Assembly (NCBI GenBank): GCA_018402445.1
Contig: JAGYIT010000010.1
Span: 1 to 64,000 of the forward strand
DNA: 64,000 bases
From: Akkermansiaceae bacterium
GTDB taxonomy: Bacteria > Verrucomicrobiota > Verrucomicrobiia > Verrucomicrobiales > Akkermansiaceae
Direction: 5' to 3'
The number at the start of each line of letters is the position of its first letter. Position 1 is the stretch's first letter. Shown piece by piece: positions 46,100 to 56,158 of the stretch. The notes under the pieces were generated by a model. It did no database searches and was not told the origin of the DNA. It saw nothing but the letters and a program-made list of their open reading frames with translations. The translations under genes were made by a program, and so were the position numbers.

Positions 46100-46745
46100 A
46101 TGAGTAAGAAAATGAAATCCGTATCCCCCGCTGTCATGGCCATCACTGTCCTAGCGGCGGTTACGTGCCGGGGGGCTACCGTCCTTATGGAATCATTTAC
46201 GGACGCACACGCTGGTATCCTCGCTGCTTCAGGCGCATCTTGGGAAAATCTGAGTGAAACGACTGGCGAGACGAGGTTTGGTTCATATGAGCCCGGGCTA
46301 ACGGTTGGTGAGTCGCAGCATAGCGTCTCGCCGTTGCACCACCTGCCTGCTAAAGCGGGGCAATTTACCACTTCATATGAAGTTACCTTCACCGCCTTGC
46401 CGACAACTAACGCTAGCTATTTTGCGCATCTAAAAGTTGCCGGAATGAATTTCAGCGCCCGTCCCCTTGCGGCCACGGCGGCTTCTGGAGGGTTGTATCG
46501 TTTGGGTATCAGCAATGATGATAGCGCCACCATCGTTGTGGCCACTGATGTCTCTGTGAATCTTGTTTACCCTGATAATTATGGGTGGGATTTCACTACC
46601 AATCCGCCCATGCTTTCTTACATGGGAACTCAGTTATCCCAGCTTCTGCGATTGCTTTTGCAATAACAGCGAAATCAACCGCATCTCGCTAAATAGCCGA
46701 AGCCAGCACCAGTATCGATGCGGCCTCGGTTTCCGCAAATAGCGC
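46100..46745 (+). pseudogene. Decayed PEP-CTERM-type secreted protein
   Basis: ATG 46100 begins a signal peptide (KSVSPAVMAITVLAAVTCRG) and a beta-rich domain (VLMESFTDAHAGILAASGAS, LYRLGISNDDSATIVVATDV) like that of large verrucomicrobial PEP-CTERM families. After residue 160 the frame drifts and stops at 46666 with LLRLLLQ; readable continuation in other frames reaches about 46745 (SVIPASAIAFAITAKSTAS, IAEASTSIDAASVSAN), so at least two frameshifts have removed the end. No PEP anchor remains. It lies downstream of sigma-54-type module copy 2. Confidence 0.55.
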
Positions 46746-46768
46746 CTAGGCCAGAGTCCATCCCTAGC

Positions 46769-46810
46769 GTGACGGAATCGTTTCCTCTTTCCATTGGCAC
46801 GCCCAGTGCC
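46769..46810 (+). promoter_or_regulatory. Sigma-54-type promoter module, copy 3 (orphan)
   Basis: GTGACGGAATCGTTTCC (46769) is followed 26 bp later by TGGCAC-GCCCA-GTGCC (46795-46810), with GG-GC spacing of 12. The next gene is argD at 46954, so this copy probably belonged to a PEP-CTERM gene that has been lost. It could now act on argD. Confidence 0.55.
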
Positions 46811-46953
46811 GGATTCGCGTTCATTCGCGGTTAGATCTTCAACTATTTGGACTGGATTTCCCCTAGCTTGATCGCCCTGGTGTCATCCCGCCGCGAAAGT
46901 GGTTTGCCATTTCCCCTATCTAGGATAGCTTCCGCCCCTTTCCGTCCGAAGAA

Positions 46954-48203
46954 ATGACCACCCCCGAAAGATTCGAAGAGCACGTGCTGGGCACCTACGG
47001 GCGCTTTCCGCTGACTCTTGTCGAAGGGATGGGGACACGTGTTACCGATGACGCCGGCCGCGGATACCTGGATTTCTGCATGGGCATCGCCGTGTGCTCG
47101 CTGGGGCATTGCCATCCGCGCATGGTCGCCGCGATCCGCGAACAGGCCGGTAAGTTGATCCACGTCTCAAATCTTTATTACACTGATAGTCAAGGACTTC
47201 TGGCAGAGGAAATGAACCTTCACCATATCGGGTTGCCTGGAAAAAACTTCTTCTCAAACTCCGGTGCGGAAGCCAATGACGGCCTGATCAAGTCCGCCCG
47301 CCGCTATGGCCACCTAAAAACACAAGCCGACGGCAAGCCGCGCTTCGAGGTCGTCACGTTCCAGCAATCCTTCCACGGACGCACGCTCGGAAGCATGGCC
47401 GCGACCGGACAGGCAAAGATTCAACAAGGCTTCGATCCGATGCTGCCGGGCTTCCGTTACCTGCCTTTCAACGACATCGCCGCTCTCGAAAATGCGGTGC
47501 GCGATGAGACGGTCGGATTTCTGCTCGAACCGGTCCAAGGCGAGGGCGGGATTCACGTCGCCTCGGCGGAGTTTCTCCGAGCGCTCGATGCACTGCGGAA
47601 AAAGCATGACCTGCTGCTGATGTTCGATGAAGTCCAGGCAGGCTTCGGCCGCTGCGGCGAGGCGATGGCATGGCGTGCGATTGCACCGGAGATCGAGCCG
47701 GATGGAATTTCCTGGGCCAAGGGTATGGGTGGGGGCGTGCCGATCGGCGCGTTCTGGCTTAGCGACCGCGCCGTCGATGAGAAGGGGACGCAGCTTTCCT
47801 CGCTGATGGGGCCGGGTTCCCATGGCTCCACCTACGGGGCAATCCGCTGGTCTGCGCCGCAGCACTGGAGGTTTTGAAGGAAATCCGCGAGAACAATCTT
47901 GCCGCCAACGCAACTCGCCAAGGCGCGAGGCTGCGCGCGGCCATCGAGTCATGGAAATTGCCCGTGGTCACCGAAATCCGTGGACTTGGGCTGCTTTTCG
48001 GAATCGGGCTTGATCCGACACGGATTGAAGTAGGGGAGGGGGAGACGGCAGCGCTGAAGATTGTTAAGTCGTTGATTGCCAAAGGGTTAATCACAGTTCC
48101 CGCAGGCGCTAACACTCTTCGTTTGCTACCACCGCTCAACGTGACAGACGCAGAAATCGACGAAGCGCTCGCCATTCTTAAGGACACGCTGTCCGGATAC
48201 TAA
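46954..48203 (+). CDS. argD: Acetylornithine aminotransferase, frameshifted
   Basis: This PLP enzyme makes N-acetylornithine from the semialdehyde in arginine synthesis. Motifs: YLDFCMGIAVCSLGHCHP, NFFSNSGAEANDGLIKSARRY, QQSFHGRTLGSMAATGQ, EPVQGEGG, LLMFDEVQAGFGRCG and the Schiff-base lysine in ISWAKGMGGGVPIGA. The expected GSTYGGNPLVCAAALEVLKE follows but is out of frame, because one G is missing from the run at 47836-47839. The second frame continues to GY at 48203. argF follows after 9 bp, so the arg genes form an operon. The indel may well be a sequencing error. Confidence 0.88.
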
Positions 48204-48212
48204 TTTACGAAG

Positions 48213-49112
48213 ATGAAACATTTGCTATCCATCGAGGAACTGTCCGCGGACGAAATCACCAACCTTATCGACGATGCGATGAGGCTGAAAGCATGGCGCG
48301 GTCGGGACACCGAGCGGCCGCTTGCCGGGCAGACATGGGCAATGATTTTCACGAAATCCTCTACCCGCACCCGGGTTTCCTTCGAAGTGGGCATTCGCGA
48401 ACTAGGCGGTTTTACTATGTTCCTCTCTTCCAATGACATCCAGCTCGGCAGGGGAGAACCCATCAAGGACACCGCCCGCGTGCTCGGCCGGATGGTGCAC
48501 GGAGTGATCATCCGCACGTTCGCACAACAGGATGTCATTGATTTCGCGAAATACTCAAAACTCCCCGTGATCAATGCCCTCACCGATGATGAGCATCCTT
48601 GCCAGATATTGGCCGATCTACTCACCGTCCGCGAGAAGCTGGGCGGCTGGGAAGGGCGGAAATTCGCGTTCGTCGGCGATGGTTTCTCAAACATGACCCG
48701 CTCCTGGATGTGGGCGGCGAAACGCCTTGGCTTTCAACTCAAGGTCGCTTCCCCCCAAAACTGCCAGCCGCCCGCCGCTTTCCTGAAAGCTCTCGACTGC
48801 GATCTCGTCAGCGTTTGCGAGGATCCCCGCGAAGCCATCGCGGGCGCGGATGTCATCAACACCGACGTCTGGCTATCCATGGGGCAGGAGGGGCAGAAGG
48901 AGAAAGAGGCGGAGTTCAAGGGCTTCGAACTGAATTCCTCACTGCTTACCGGCGCGGCCAAAGGTCACATCGTCCTCCACTGCCTGCCCGCCTATCGCGG
49001 TAAGGAAATTAGCGAAGAACTGCTCGAAAACCACGCCGATACCATTTTCCAGCAGGCAGAGAATCGGCTCCATGCCCAGAAAGCGATACTGGTCGAGCTG
49101 ACGCGGGCGTGA
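48213..49112 (+). CDS. argF: Ornithine carbamoyltransferase
   Basis: The enzyme condenses ornithine with carbamoyl phosphate to citrulline, using the product of CarAB (carB is at 59918). The 299-residue protein contains the carbamoyl-phosphate motif FTKSSTRTRVSFE, HPCQILADLLT, VGDGFSNMTRSW, and the ornithine-site HCLPAYRGKEIS. Complete length. It is the second gene of argD-argF-cdd-mnmG, with short gaps of 9 and 12 bp on its two sides. Confidence 0.96.
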   Translation: MKHLLSIEELSADEITNLIDDAMRLKAWRGRDTERPLAGQTWAMIFTKSSTRTRVSFEVGIRELGGFTMFLSSNDIQLGRGEPIKDTARVLGRMVHGVIIRTFAQQDVIDFAKYSKLPVINALTDDEHPCQILADLLTVREKLGGWEGRKFAFVGDGFSNMTRSWMWAAKRLGFQLKVASPQNCQPPAAFLKALDCDLVSVCEDPREAIAGADVINTDVWLSMGQEGQKEKEAEFKGFELNSSLLTGAAKGHIVLHCLPAYRGKEISEELLENHADTIFQQAENRLHAQKAILVELTRA

Positions 49113-49124
49113 TAGAAATGATCC

Positions 49125-49517
49125 ATGACAACGGATGACGAACTGATCGCGGCGGCATGGAAAGTCAGGGAAATGGCCTATGCGCCTTACTCGAACTTTC
49201 ACGTGGGCGCGGCTTTGCTGGCGGGCGACGGGAGGATTTTCCCCGGCTGCAATGTGGAAAATATCTCCTACGGGCTGACGAATTGCGCGGAACGGGTGGC
49301 GATGGGCGCGGCGATTGCGGCAGGGGCGCGTAGTTTCGAAAAGGTGGTTGTAGTGGCGGACACGGCACAGCCCATCTCACCATGCGGGGCTTGCCGGCAG
49401 GTGTTGGCGGAGTTCGGCGTGAAAACCGTGATCCTCGCGAACCGGACGGAGCGGGTGGAGTTTTCCCTAGAGGATCTGCTCCCAAGAGCCCGCACAGGCA
49501 TCTTGGATCGCCCGTAA
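49125..49517 (+). CDS. cdd: Cytidine deaminase
   Basis: The enzyme deaminates cytidine and deoxycytidine to uridine in pyrimidine salvage. The 130-residue protein has the homotetrameric CDA pattern: APYSNFHVGAALLAGDGRIF, the NVENISYGLTNCAERVA segment with catalytic Glu and one zinc Cys, and PCGACRQVLAEF with the other two zinc cysteines. It follows argF by 12 bp and its end directly abuts a parS-like palindrome. Confidence 0.95.
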   Translation: MTTDDELIAAAWKVREMAYAPYSNFHVGAALLAGDGRIFPGCNVENISYGLTNCAERVAMGAAIAAGARSFEKVVVVADTAQPISPCGACRQVLAEFGVKTVILANRTERVEFSLEDLLPRARTGILDRP

Positions 49518-49533
49518 AGTTCCACGTGGAACT
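49518..49533. promoter_or_regulatory. parS-like ParB-binding palindrome, site 1
   Basis: AGTTCCACGTGGAACT is a perfect 16-bp palindrome with the core GTTCCACGTGGAAC, the same as parS sites described in Pseudomonas and close to the B. subtilis consensus. It lies between cdd and mnmG; gidA/mnmG is a classical neighbour of parAB near the origin. No parA or parB lies in the window. Confidence 0.75.
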
Positions 49534-49595
49534 TTTCCAGCATCCAAGTCGGTGATTGCGCCCGCTAAAAGCCGTGATAGTCTCGCGCCCCGCGA

Positions 49596-51476
49596 ATGTT
49601 CCGCTATCCCACCCCATATGACGTAATCGTAATCGGCGCCGGCCATGCCGGGGTAGAGGCCGCGCTGGCCGCCGCCCGGCTTGGCGCTCGCGTCGCCGTG
49701 CTGACCCAGAATCTCGATACGATCGGTCAGATGTCCTGCAACCCCGCCATCGGTGGCCTCGCGAAAGGTCACATGGTGCGTGAAATCGATGCCCTCGGCG
49801 GCGCGATGGGAATCAACACCGACGCCACCGGCATCCAATGGCGGATGCTGAATGCCTCGAAAGGCCCCTCGGTTCGTGCCCCCCGCACCCAGTGCGACAA
49901 GAAGGCCTACCAGTTCCGGATGAAAATGGAGATGGAGCGGACGGAAGGGGTCGAGCTTCACCAAGGTAACGTCGCCGAACTCATGGTGGACGGAGAGGAT
50001 CGAATCACCGGCATCCGCACCTCGCTGGGCATGGAGATTTGCGGGAAATCCGTGATCCTCAGCGCCGGAACATTCATGCGCGGACTGATGCACGTCGGCC
50101 TTAAAAACGAAAAGGGTGGCAGGATGGGGGATGCGATCTCCACCGTTTCCGATTCCTTGAAACACCTCGGATTCCAGGTCGAGCGCTTCAAGACCGGCAC
50201 CCCGTGCCGCCTCAACGGACGATCCCTTGATTTTTCCAAGTGCGAACGGCAGGACGGCGACACGCCGGTGCCGAAGTTCAGCTTCATGGCAGATCGGATC
50301 GAAAAGGGGAGGGATGACATCTTCACCCTGAATCCATGGGGTGATCCCGCGTTCCACGTGGAACAAATCCCGTGCTGGATCACTTACACAAACCCCGCCA
50401 CCCACGAGATCATCGCCTCAAACCTCGACCAATCCCCGATGTATTGCGGGATCATCGAAGGCGTTGGCCCACGCTATTGCCCATCCATCGAGGACAAGGT
50501 CGTCCGTTTCGCGGAAAAGGAGCGCCACCAGATCTTCCTCGAACCCGAAGGCCGCCACACGCTGGAATACTACGTGAACGGGGTTTCCACCTCGCTTCCC
50601 TACGAGGTTCAGATGAATTTCCTCCGCACCATCCCCGGCCTGGAGAAATGCGAGATCCTGCGCCCGGGCTACGCGGTCGAGTATGATTATTGCCCGCCCA
50701 CCCAGCTTCATCCGACCTTGGAAACGAAGCGGGTCGAGGGTCTCTATTTCGCGGGTCAGATCAACGGCACCTCCGGCTACGAGGAAGCGGCAGGGCAGGG
50801 GCTCATCGCCGGAACGAACGCCGCTCTGAAAGCTCAGGGCAAACCGGCTTTCATCCTCGGACGCGACGAGGCCTACCTCGGCGTGATGGTCGATGACCTC
50901 GTAACGCGCGGCTGCACGGAACCCTACCGGATGTTCACCAGCCGCGCCGAATACCGCCTCCTGCTCCGCCAGGACAACGCCGACCTCCGCCTCACTCCCC
51001 GCGCCGCCGAGATCGGCCTCGCCACGGGCGAACGGGTCGAGCGCACCGCCGCCAAGCTCGCCGAGCTGAAGCGGGCGGACAAATGGGTGCGGGAAACCTC
51101 TTTCGAGGGCGTGAAACTGGATCATTGGTTCCGGCGCGGCGACCAGAGCTGGGAGGCCCTGCCCGCAGACATGCGAAAGGAATTTGCCGACGAAATTTGG
51201 CCGCTCATTGAAACAGATTTCAAATACGAAGGCCACCTCGGGAGGCAGCGCTCCCAGATCGACCGCATGTCACGCCAAGAAGGGCGGCGCATCCCGCCAG
51301 ATATCGATTTTACGGCCATCCCTGCATTGAAAAAGGAGGCACAGTTGCGGTTTTCCGAAATCCAACCAGAAACCCTCGGCCAAGCAGCTCGGATTCCCGG
51401 AATCACCCCGGCAGACATCGCGATTCTCACAATCTGGCTAGAAAAACGGGAACGGGTAGTAAGCGGCACCCCATAA
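49596..51476 (+). CDS. mnmG: tRNA uridine-5-carboxymethylaminomethyl modification enzyme MnmG (GidA)
   Basis: MnmG with MnmE installs the cmnm5 group on U34 of several tRNAs. The 626-residue protein has the FAD loop [19 protein letters not shown] at residues 12-30, [36 protein letters not shown], and [20 protein letters not shown], followed by the helical GIDA-associated C-terminal domain. Complete. A parS-like palindrome lies upstream and another within the gene. rsmG (gidB) does not follow, which differs from the usual gidA-gidB-parA-parB order. Confidence 0.96.
   Translation: MFRYPTPYDVIVIGAGHAGVEAALAAARLGARVAVLTQNLDTIGQMSCNPAIGGLAKGHMVREIDALGGAMGINTDATGIQWRMLNASKGPSVRAPRTQCDKKAYQFRMKMEMERTEGVELHQGNVAELMVDGEDRITGIRTSLGMEICGKSVILSAGTFMRGLMHVGLKNEKGGRMGDAISTVSDSLKHLGFQVERFKTGTPCRLNGRSLDFSKCERQDGDTPVPKFSFMADRIEKGRDDIFTLNPWGDPAFHVEQIPCWITYTNPATHEIIASNLDQSPMYCGIIEGVGPRYCPSIEDKVVRFAEKERHQIFLEPEGRHTLEYYVNGVSTSLPYEVQMNFLRTIPGLEKCEILRPGYAVEYDYCPPTQLHPTLETKRVEGLYFAGQINGTSGYEEAAGQGLIAGTNAALKAQGKPAFILGRDEAYLGVMVDDLVTRGCTEPYRMFTSRAEYRLLLRQDNADLRLTPRAAEIGLATGERVERTAAKLAELKRADKWVRETSFEGVKLDHWFRRGDQSWEALPADMRKEFADEIWPLIETDFKYEGHLGRQRSQIDRMSRQEGRRIPPDIDFTAIPALKKEAQLRFSEIQPETLGQAARIPGITPADIAILTIWLEKRERVVSGTP
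50351..50364. promoter_or_regulatory. parS-like ParB-binding palindrome, site 2
   Basis: GTTCCACGTGGAAC occurs a second time, inside mnmG, 832 bp after site 1. It is translated as part of the protein (AFHVEQIP region). Two copies of a 14-bp palindrome within 1 kb are very unlikely by chance and support a centromere role. Confidence 0.75.
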
Positions 51477-52062
51477 CTAGTACAAATCTAGTAATTATCC
51501 CATCATTGGCCGTTTATCTTTATGGCACAGATCCTAGCTCAAATCAAGCCGTTACCGGACCCGAATAGACACAAATAAAAATTTGCCCCGGAGAAACTAT
51601 AAGCAATGAAAAACACAAGCAGCAAGCAGCAAGCAGCAAGCAGCAAGCAGCAAGCAGCAAGCAGCAAGCAGCAAGCAGGAACGCGGATCGCTGGCGCTTA
51701 CGCGCCAAGTTCAGACGGCAGCTGTACGAGCTAGAGCAAACGGCACGCGCACTGGCGCACCCAATAAGCTCAGGGTTTCAGTGGGGCGTCTGCGTGGTCA
51801 CCACCTGACCTATATGCACTCGCGATAAAAGGCGCAGACTCTGGCAGGGTTTTTGTATTTAGGGAGAGTGGTAAGGATCAAACAAAATCCTCTGATAAAC
51901 CCTGCTCTGACCTTTCCGGTTACATGCTAACACTTTATCAGCGAAGTGAGACAACTCCCGGGAAAAGCGGAAGCAAGCCTAGCTTCAAACTAAATGACCC
52001 AATAGGGTTTCTAGCTGCCTTGCGGACCACTTGTTTGGGTTGTGGAAGCTACAATAGTGCAT
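51477..52062. other. Gene-free stretch with a heptamer repeat and an inverted repeat
   Basis: Apart from the CAAGCAG array and its short frame, no gene is recognised. GCAGGGTTT near 51846 pairs with AAACCCTGC near 51898-51907 and the intervening 43 bases could fold, which may be a terminator or small RNA. The stretch is less GC-rich than the flanking housekeeping genes. Confidence 0.4.
51616..51678 (+). repeat. Nine tandem copies of CAAGCAG in a short frame
   Basis: Nine perfect 7-bp units lie 10 bp after ATG 51606. The frame from that ATG encodes MKNTSSKQQAASSKQQA... and stops at 51734 (42 residues). Because 7 is not a multiple of 3, gaining one unit (or losing two) would join the ATG to another frame that reads NADRWRLRAKFRRQLYELEQ and ends with TGA near 51808. 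A slippage-controlled switch is possible but unproven. Confidence 0.7.
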
Positions 52063-55000
52063 AGAGTAAATTACTACCAACCCTGCAGACACTTTCATTT
52101 GCCTGGCTTTTATCGTCAGCGGTCTGGGCGCAAGTCACCATCGACCCTCCGACTCGTTCTTTCACGAAGGATGGGGGCGGAGGCTCCATCCTCACCTCTG
52201 GCACGGGGACTTGGTCTGCTACCACCACAGCACCATGGCTATCCATCACACCGCGTACGACTGGTAGCGCAGGGACTTCATGCATCTACGTGGTCAGCTC
52301 GAATCTTTCGGCAGACACTCGCCAAGGAGTGATCAACATTGCAGGAACCACTCATACGGTCACCCAGCTCGGCTACACCGCCACTCTCAGTCCGACATCC
52401 GCCACCGTGAGTTTGACCGGCGGTGCCAAAACGGTCAGCATCACGACGTCTGCCGGTGTTTCCTGGACAGCTACGACATCGACCCCTTGGATCACCGTCA
52501 ACTCACCCTCGGGAATAGGCAGTGGCACCGTGACCTATACGGTCGCCAATTACTCGGGGTGGTTACCCGCACGGGCTCCATCCTTATCGGCGGTCAGACT
52601 TTTACGGTCTCCCAAACTGGGACAGACGTGAACATCGCACCTACTCAGTCGAAAGGCCTACAGCTCGGACATCGTCATGGTCGAGGTTGCCGCTCTTTCT
52701 GCCACCAACTGGAATGTCACTTCCAACGCAAGCTGGATCTCGGTCGTCGATCCTGGAGCCAAGAAAGGTAACTCCACAGTCACTCTGGCCACTCAATGCG
52801 TTAGCGAACAAATAACCTCGGATCAGCAATTTTCACCATCCGTCAAAGTGGCACCTCTTCCCCTCAGCTTGATATCCTGCCCAAGACGGCTACTGCGGAA
52901 CCTACTGGAGCCTTCGCCAATATCGCGGTCATCGCCACGCCGGATGCCCCATGGACGGCGGAAAGCCTAACCCCGTGGATCATCGCTCAGGGGACCACCG
53001 GAGCTGGAAACGGCAATATCAGCTATGTGGCCTCTGCTAACCCCACCTTGACTCCACGTTCGGGCAAGGTGCGTGTTTATGCTCCGGCAGTTTTACCAAA
53101 AGCCGATCTGACACGCTCGGCAAACCTTTCAGGCGCACCGACACTGGCATCGCCACATCGCCGGGCCCATCGAGAACCGCATGGACGGCTCTTTCCGCAG
53201 AGAACTCGATAGTGCAATGCCGTCCATTAAGCTGGATACAGACGCGGGAAGTTTTGCGATCCGCTTCAGCGTTGAGAATCTTGGAGCCATCCATCGGCTC
53301 GCTGGTATCAATGCGAACGGAACCAATACGGGCCTCTATGTGAACGCTTCCAACAAAGTGACCTTCCAGTCTGGAGCGACCACCCTTGTTTCAGACTTCA
53401 CCATCGAGGCCAATAAGGAATACCATGCAGTGGTCACTGCGGATACGTCCAATCAGGTAAAAATCCATGCCGGCCTCGTTGGCACTTCGATTCGCCTTGC
53501 TGGCACCCAGACTTTTCCTGCACCCCCGTTCAAGCTGAGCGTCGCCACCCCGCCAGCTTCGATTAAAATCGGTTATGCGGACGCTCCATCTCCTGGATAT
53601 CTCAACGGCGGCGTGCTCAAAGATTTCCGCTTCTACGGACGGGCATTAAATGACGACGAAGTGGCCTTGCTGTTCGCTTCCGCTCTCACAGCCACGCCGC
53701 ATGGCACCCCAGAAACTTCTCAGGTGCCGCCTGTCGCTGCTTATAATCTGCGTGGTGCCGCCACGCTTTCCAGCGGATCGCGCCCTCCCGTTACGAGTGT
53801 GGAAAACATCGTTACGCTCAGAGGATCTTACAATTCAGGGACAAGCACAGCTAGCGGGAATAGCGTGATAAATGGCAGGAAATTACAGCGGGCCTTTTAA
53901 TGGTTTAAATACGAGGCCCAATTAGTAATTGGAGTTACTAATGTGATTACACCGGGTTATAACGGTGGGTGGTCGGGAGGCGGGCAAGATGTAGTTATGA
54001 AGGCGGTTTACGTTTATGAAGATGGCACCGAGATAGCTACCGCCGAGCAACGTCTTGGAGCTGATTTACCAAATAACTCCAGCGGCGGCGGTAGAACCAC
54101 CACTGCGAACTTCCGATTCAATAATCCCAATCCCTCAAAATGGACGAGATCTGTGAAAGATGTTTGACCGGCTACGGTAAGACAAACGGGTATACTCAGC
54201 CATCCAGCTAAATATTCTTACCAGCTTTCAAGCTTCACCGCAACAACACCAAGCATCGCTGAGCGAGATTTTTCGGTAGCATGGAAATTTGATGAGAACA
54301 CGGATCGATTTGGAGTCAAGCAGCGTGCATTGAAAGGAAATGCAGACTCGGACTTGGTCTTATGGAACCATCAAAGCTCGTTTTCAGGAAACAGTGCGAG
54401 CTACAGCTTCTGGATCCGCCCGGACACACTGCCCCTTGGCGGCAATCGCAAGAGAATTTTCAAGCGTGCCGGGCTTATCAGTCATTTGATGACGGCGGAA
54501 TTGGATTCCAGCGGAAACATACATTGGAGCAATGGCTTTGAGACTGTGGTCATCGCCGCAGGCATTCAAGCGAATCAATGGCAAATGCTCACTTTCACTG
54601 GAGTTCCGGGTGGGGCTAAGACCGTCTATGTGGATGGCTTGGAGGTTGGCAATACTAACGCATTTGGAAATTACCAGTTTGGAAAGGCAGGAACTGATCC
54701 GATTGTCATGCGCATCGGTGGCTGGGAAGGCGGACTAAGCTCCCTCGGCTTTTACGATGGCGCATTGACCTCCGCCCAAGTGAAGCAAATTTACGATGAG
54801 CAGAAAATGGTCTTTATTGATCACGTCGTTTCCCAAGGGGTGGTGACTCCCGAGCTCTCACCCCAAACTGCGACTCTCGGTGCAGACGGTGGCACAACAA
54901 GCGCCAGCTTGACGCTGGCGAGCAACGTTACATGGAGCGCAGTATCTTCGGCCGATTGGCTACAGATCACCTCCGGTGCCAACGGTTCCGGGTCAACCAC

Positions 55001-55821
55001 TCTCCAGGTATTCGCGGCAGCGAATCCGACCGTCACCACCCGCACGGCGACCATCACGATCGCTGGCCGTGAGTTCACCGTGAGCCAAGCGGGCATGCCT
55101 GCTGAGATCGCCTACACCCCAGAAATCTTCACCACGGATGGCGGTAGCATGATGATCGACGTCATTGCAGGTGGGAATGCTCAGTGGACAGCGACAAGCG
55201 GAGTAAACTGGTTGACCGTTGCCCTCGGCGAAAGCGGGGAGGGAGACGGTTCCGTTTTCCTCATCGCAGATCCATACAATAACACATCTCAGTCTAGGAC
55301 GGGTTCCGTGACTGTGGCAGGTAAGACCATTTATTTCACCCAGCGCGGCTATGCGCTGAGCATCAGCCCGCAGGTCGCTCAGATCGGAAGCAACTCCGGG
55401 GCCGGAGAGTTCGGTGTTGCCGCGCCACTGAGTGCCGTGTGGGAGGCTGTCGTCACCCAACCGTGGATCACCGTGCTTGGTAGCACCACGGGTATCGGTA
55501 ATGGAACTTTGCGTTACACCGTCGCTGCGCCAGACGACCGCGGGCGGCAAAATCATCGTTTCCGGCCAAGAATACTCCACCTCCGTAGTCCTGGCGATGC
55601 CGTCTTCCAGGCGCTGCGGATCATCGCCACCCCAGAAGCGCTCGGTGCCTTCCTCGTTGCTGATAGCGCGGGAAGTCACTCCTCGAAGGCGGGCAAGGCT
55701 CACGACCTGGGCAGACATGCCAGTGGGTTCCTCAGATGTCAGCGTAACAAACGGGAAAATGAGCATTCAAGTCACCCCGCAGGGTAACGCGGCGTTCTAC
55801 ATACTCGAAGGAAACGAATAG
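52063..55821 (+). pseudogene. Decayed giant secreted protein with BACON and LamG domains
   Basis: Reading in several frames gives one continuous protein of about 1,250 residues: a signal peptide (LQTLSFAWLLSSAVWAQ), BACON-like domains (SWTATTSTPWITVNSPSGIG, WNVTSNASWISVVDPGAK, PWTAESLTPWIIAQG), two LamG-type domains (53181-53690 and 54330-54790, e.g. YSFWIRPDTLPLGGN and YVDGLEVGNTNAFG) and more BACON-like repeats (VTWSAVSSADWLQITSGANG, QWTATSGVNWLTVALGESG). The frame changes near 52560, 52660, 52800, 53200, 53890, 54165 and 55540, and the expected start codon is AGT. The end reads MSIQVTPQGNAAFYILEGNE. BACON domains often bind carbohydrate or mucin. Decay is inferred, but a poor-quality assembly stretch is possible. 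Confidence 0.65.
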
Positions 55822-55937
55822 ATGCGAAAGTAAAGCATGCTTCCTATCTCATCTCCCCATTTTTCTAAAAAAACCATTGCCACCGGTCGGGAGGGCGGAT
55901 AGCTTCCGCGCCCCAACCGTCTAACCCCGCCTTTCCG

Positions 55938-56093
55938 ATGTCCAAGCACAACTCCCTGAAATCCGCAGCCACCGTCGGCGGCAAACGTTCCGTCCTCAAG
56001 CGCTTCGAGCGCGTGAAACTGCTCAAGGAGCGCGGCGAATGGAAAGCCGGAAAATCCCCGATCGGTCTGCCGAAGACCAAGAGCGAGGCCTAA
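55938..56093 (+). CDS. Verrucomicrobia/Chlamydiae small basic protein (ribosome-associated family)
   Basis: The 51-residue protein MSKHNSLKSAATVGGKRSVL followed by KRFERVKLLKERGEWKAGKS and PIGLPKTKSEA matches the small basic protein family known from Verrucomicrobia and Chlamydiae (KRNVLKRFERVxLLKxxGxW signature). It is Lys/Arg-rich and thought to be ribosome-associated; its function is not settled. It is too short for routine gene calling but complete, and it is strong taxonomic evidence for this window. The pseudouridine synthase gene follows after 65 bp. Confidence 0.85.
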   Translation: MSKHNSLKSAATVGGKRSVLKRFERVKLLKERGEWKAGKSPIGLPKTKSEA

Positions 56094-56158
56094 CCCTCGT
56101 TTTGCTATCTGCTCCCACCTCCGCGCCGCATCCCGGCGCGGTCATTTTTTGAACCGTC

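Noticed and set aside
51616..51678. CRISPR-like array
   Set aside because: The units are contiguous 7-mers without spacers, so this is a simple tandem repeat.
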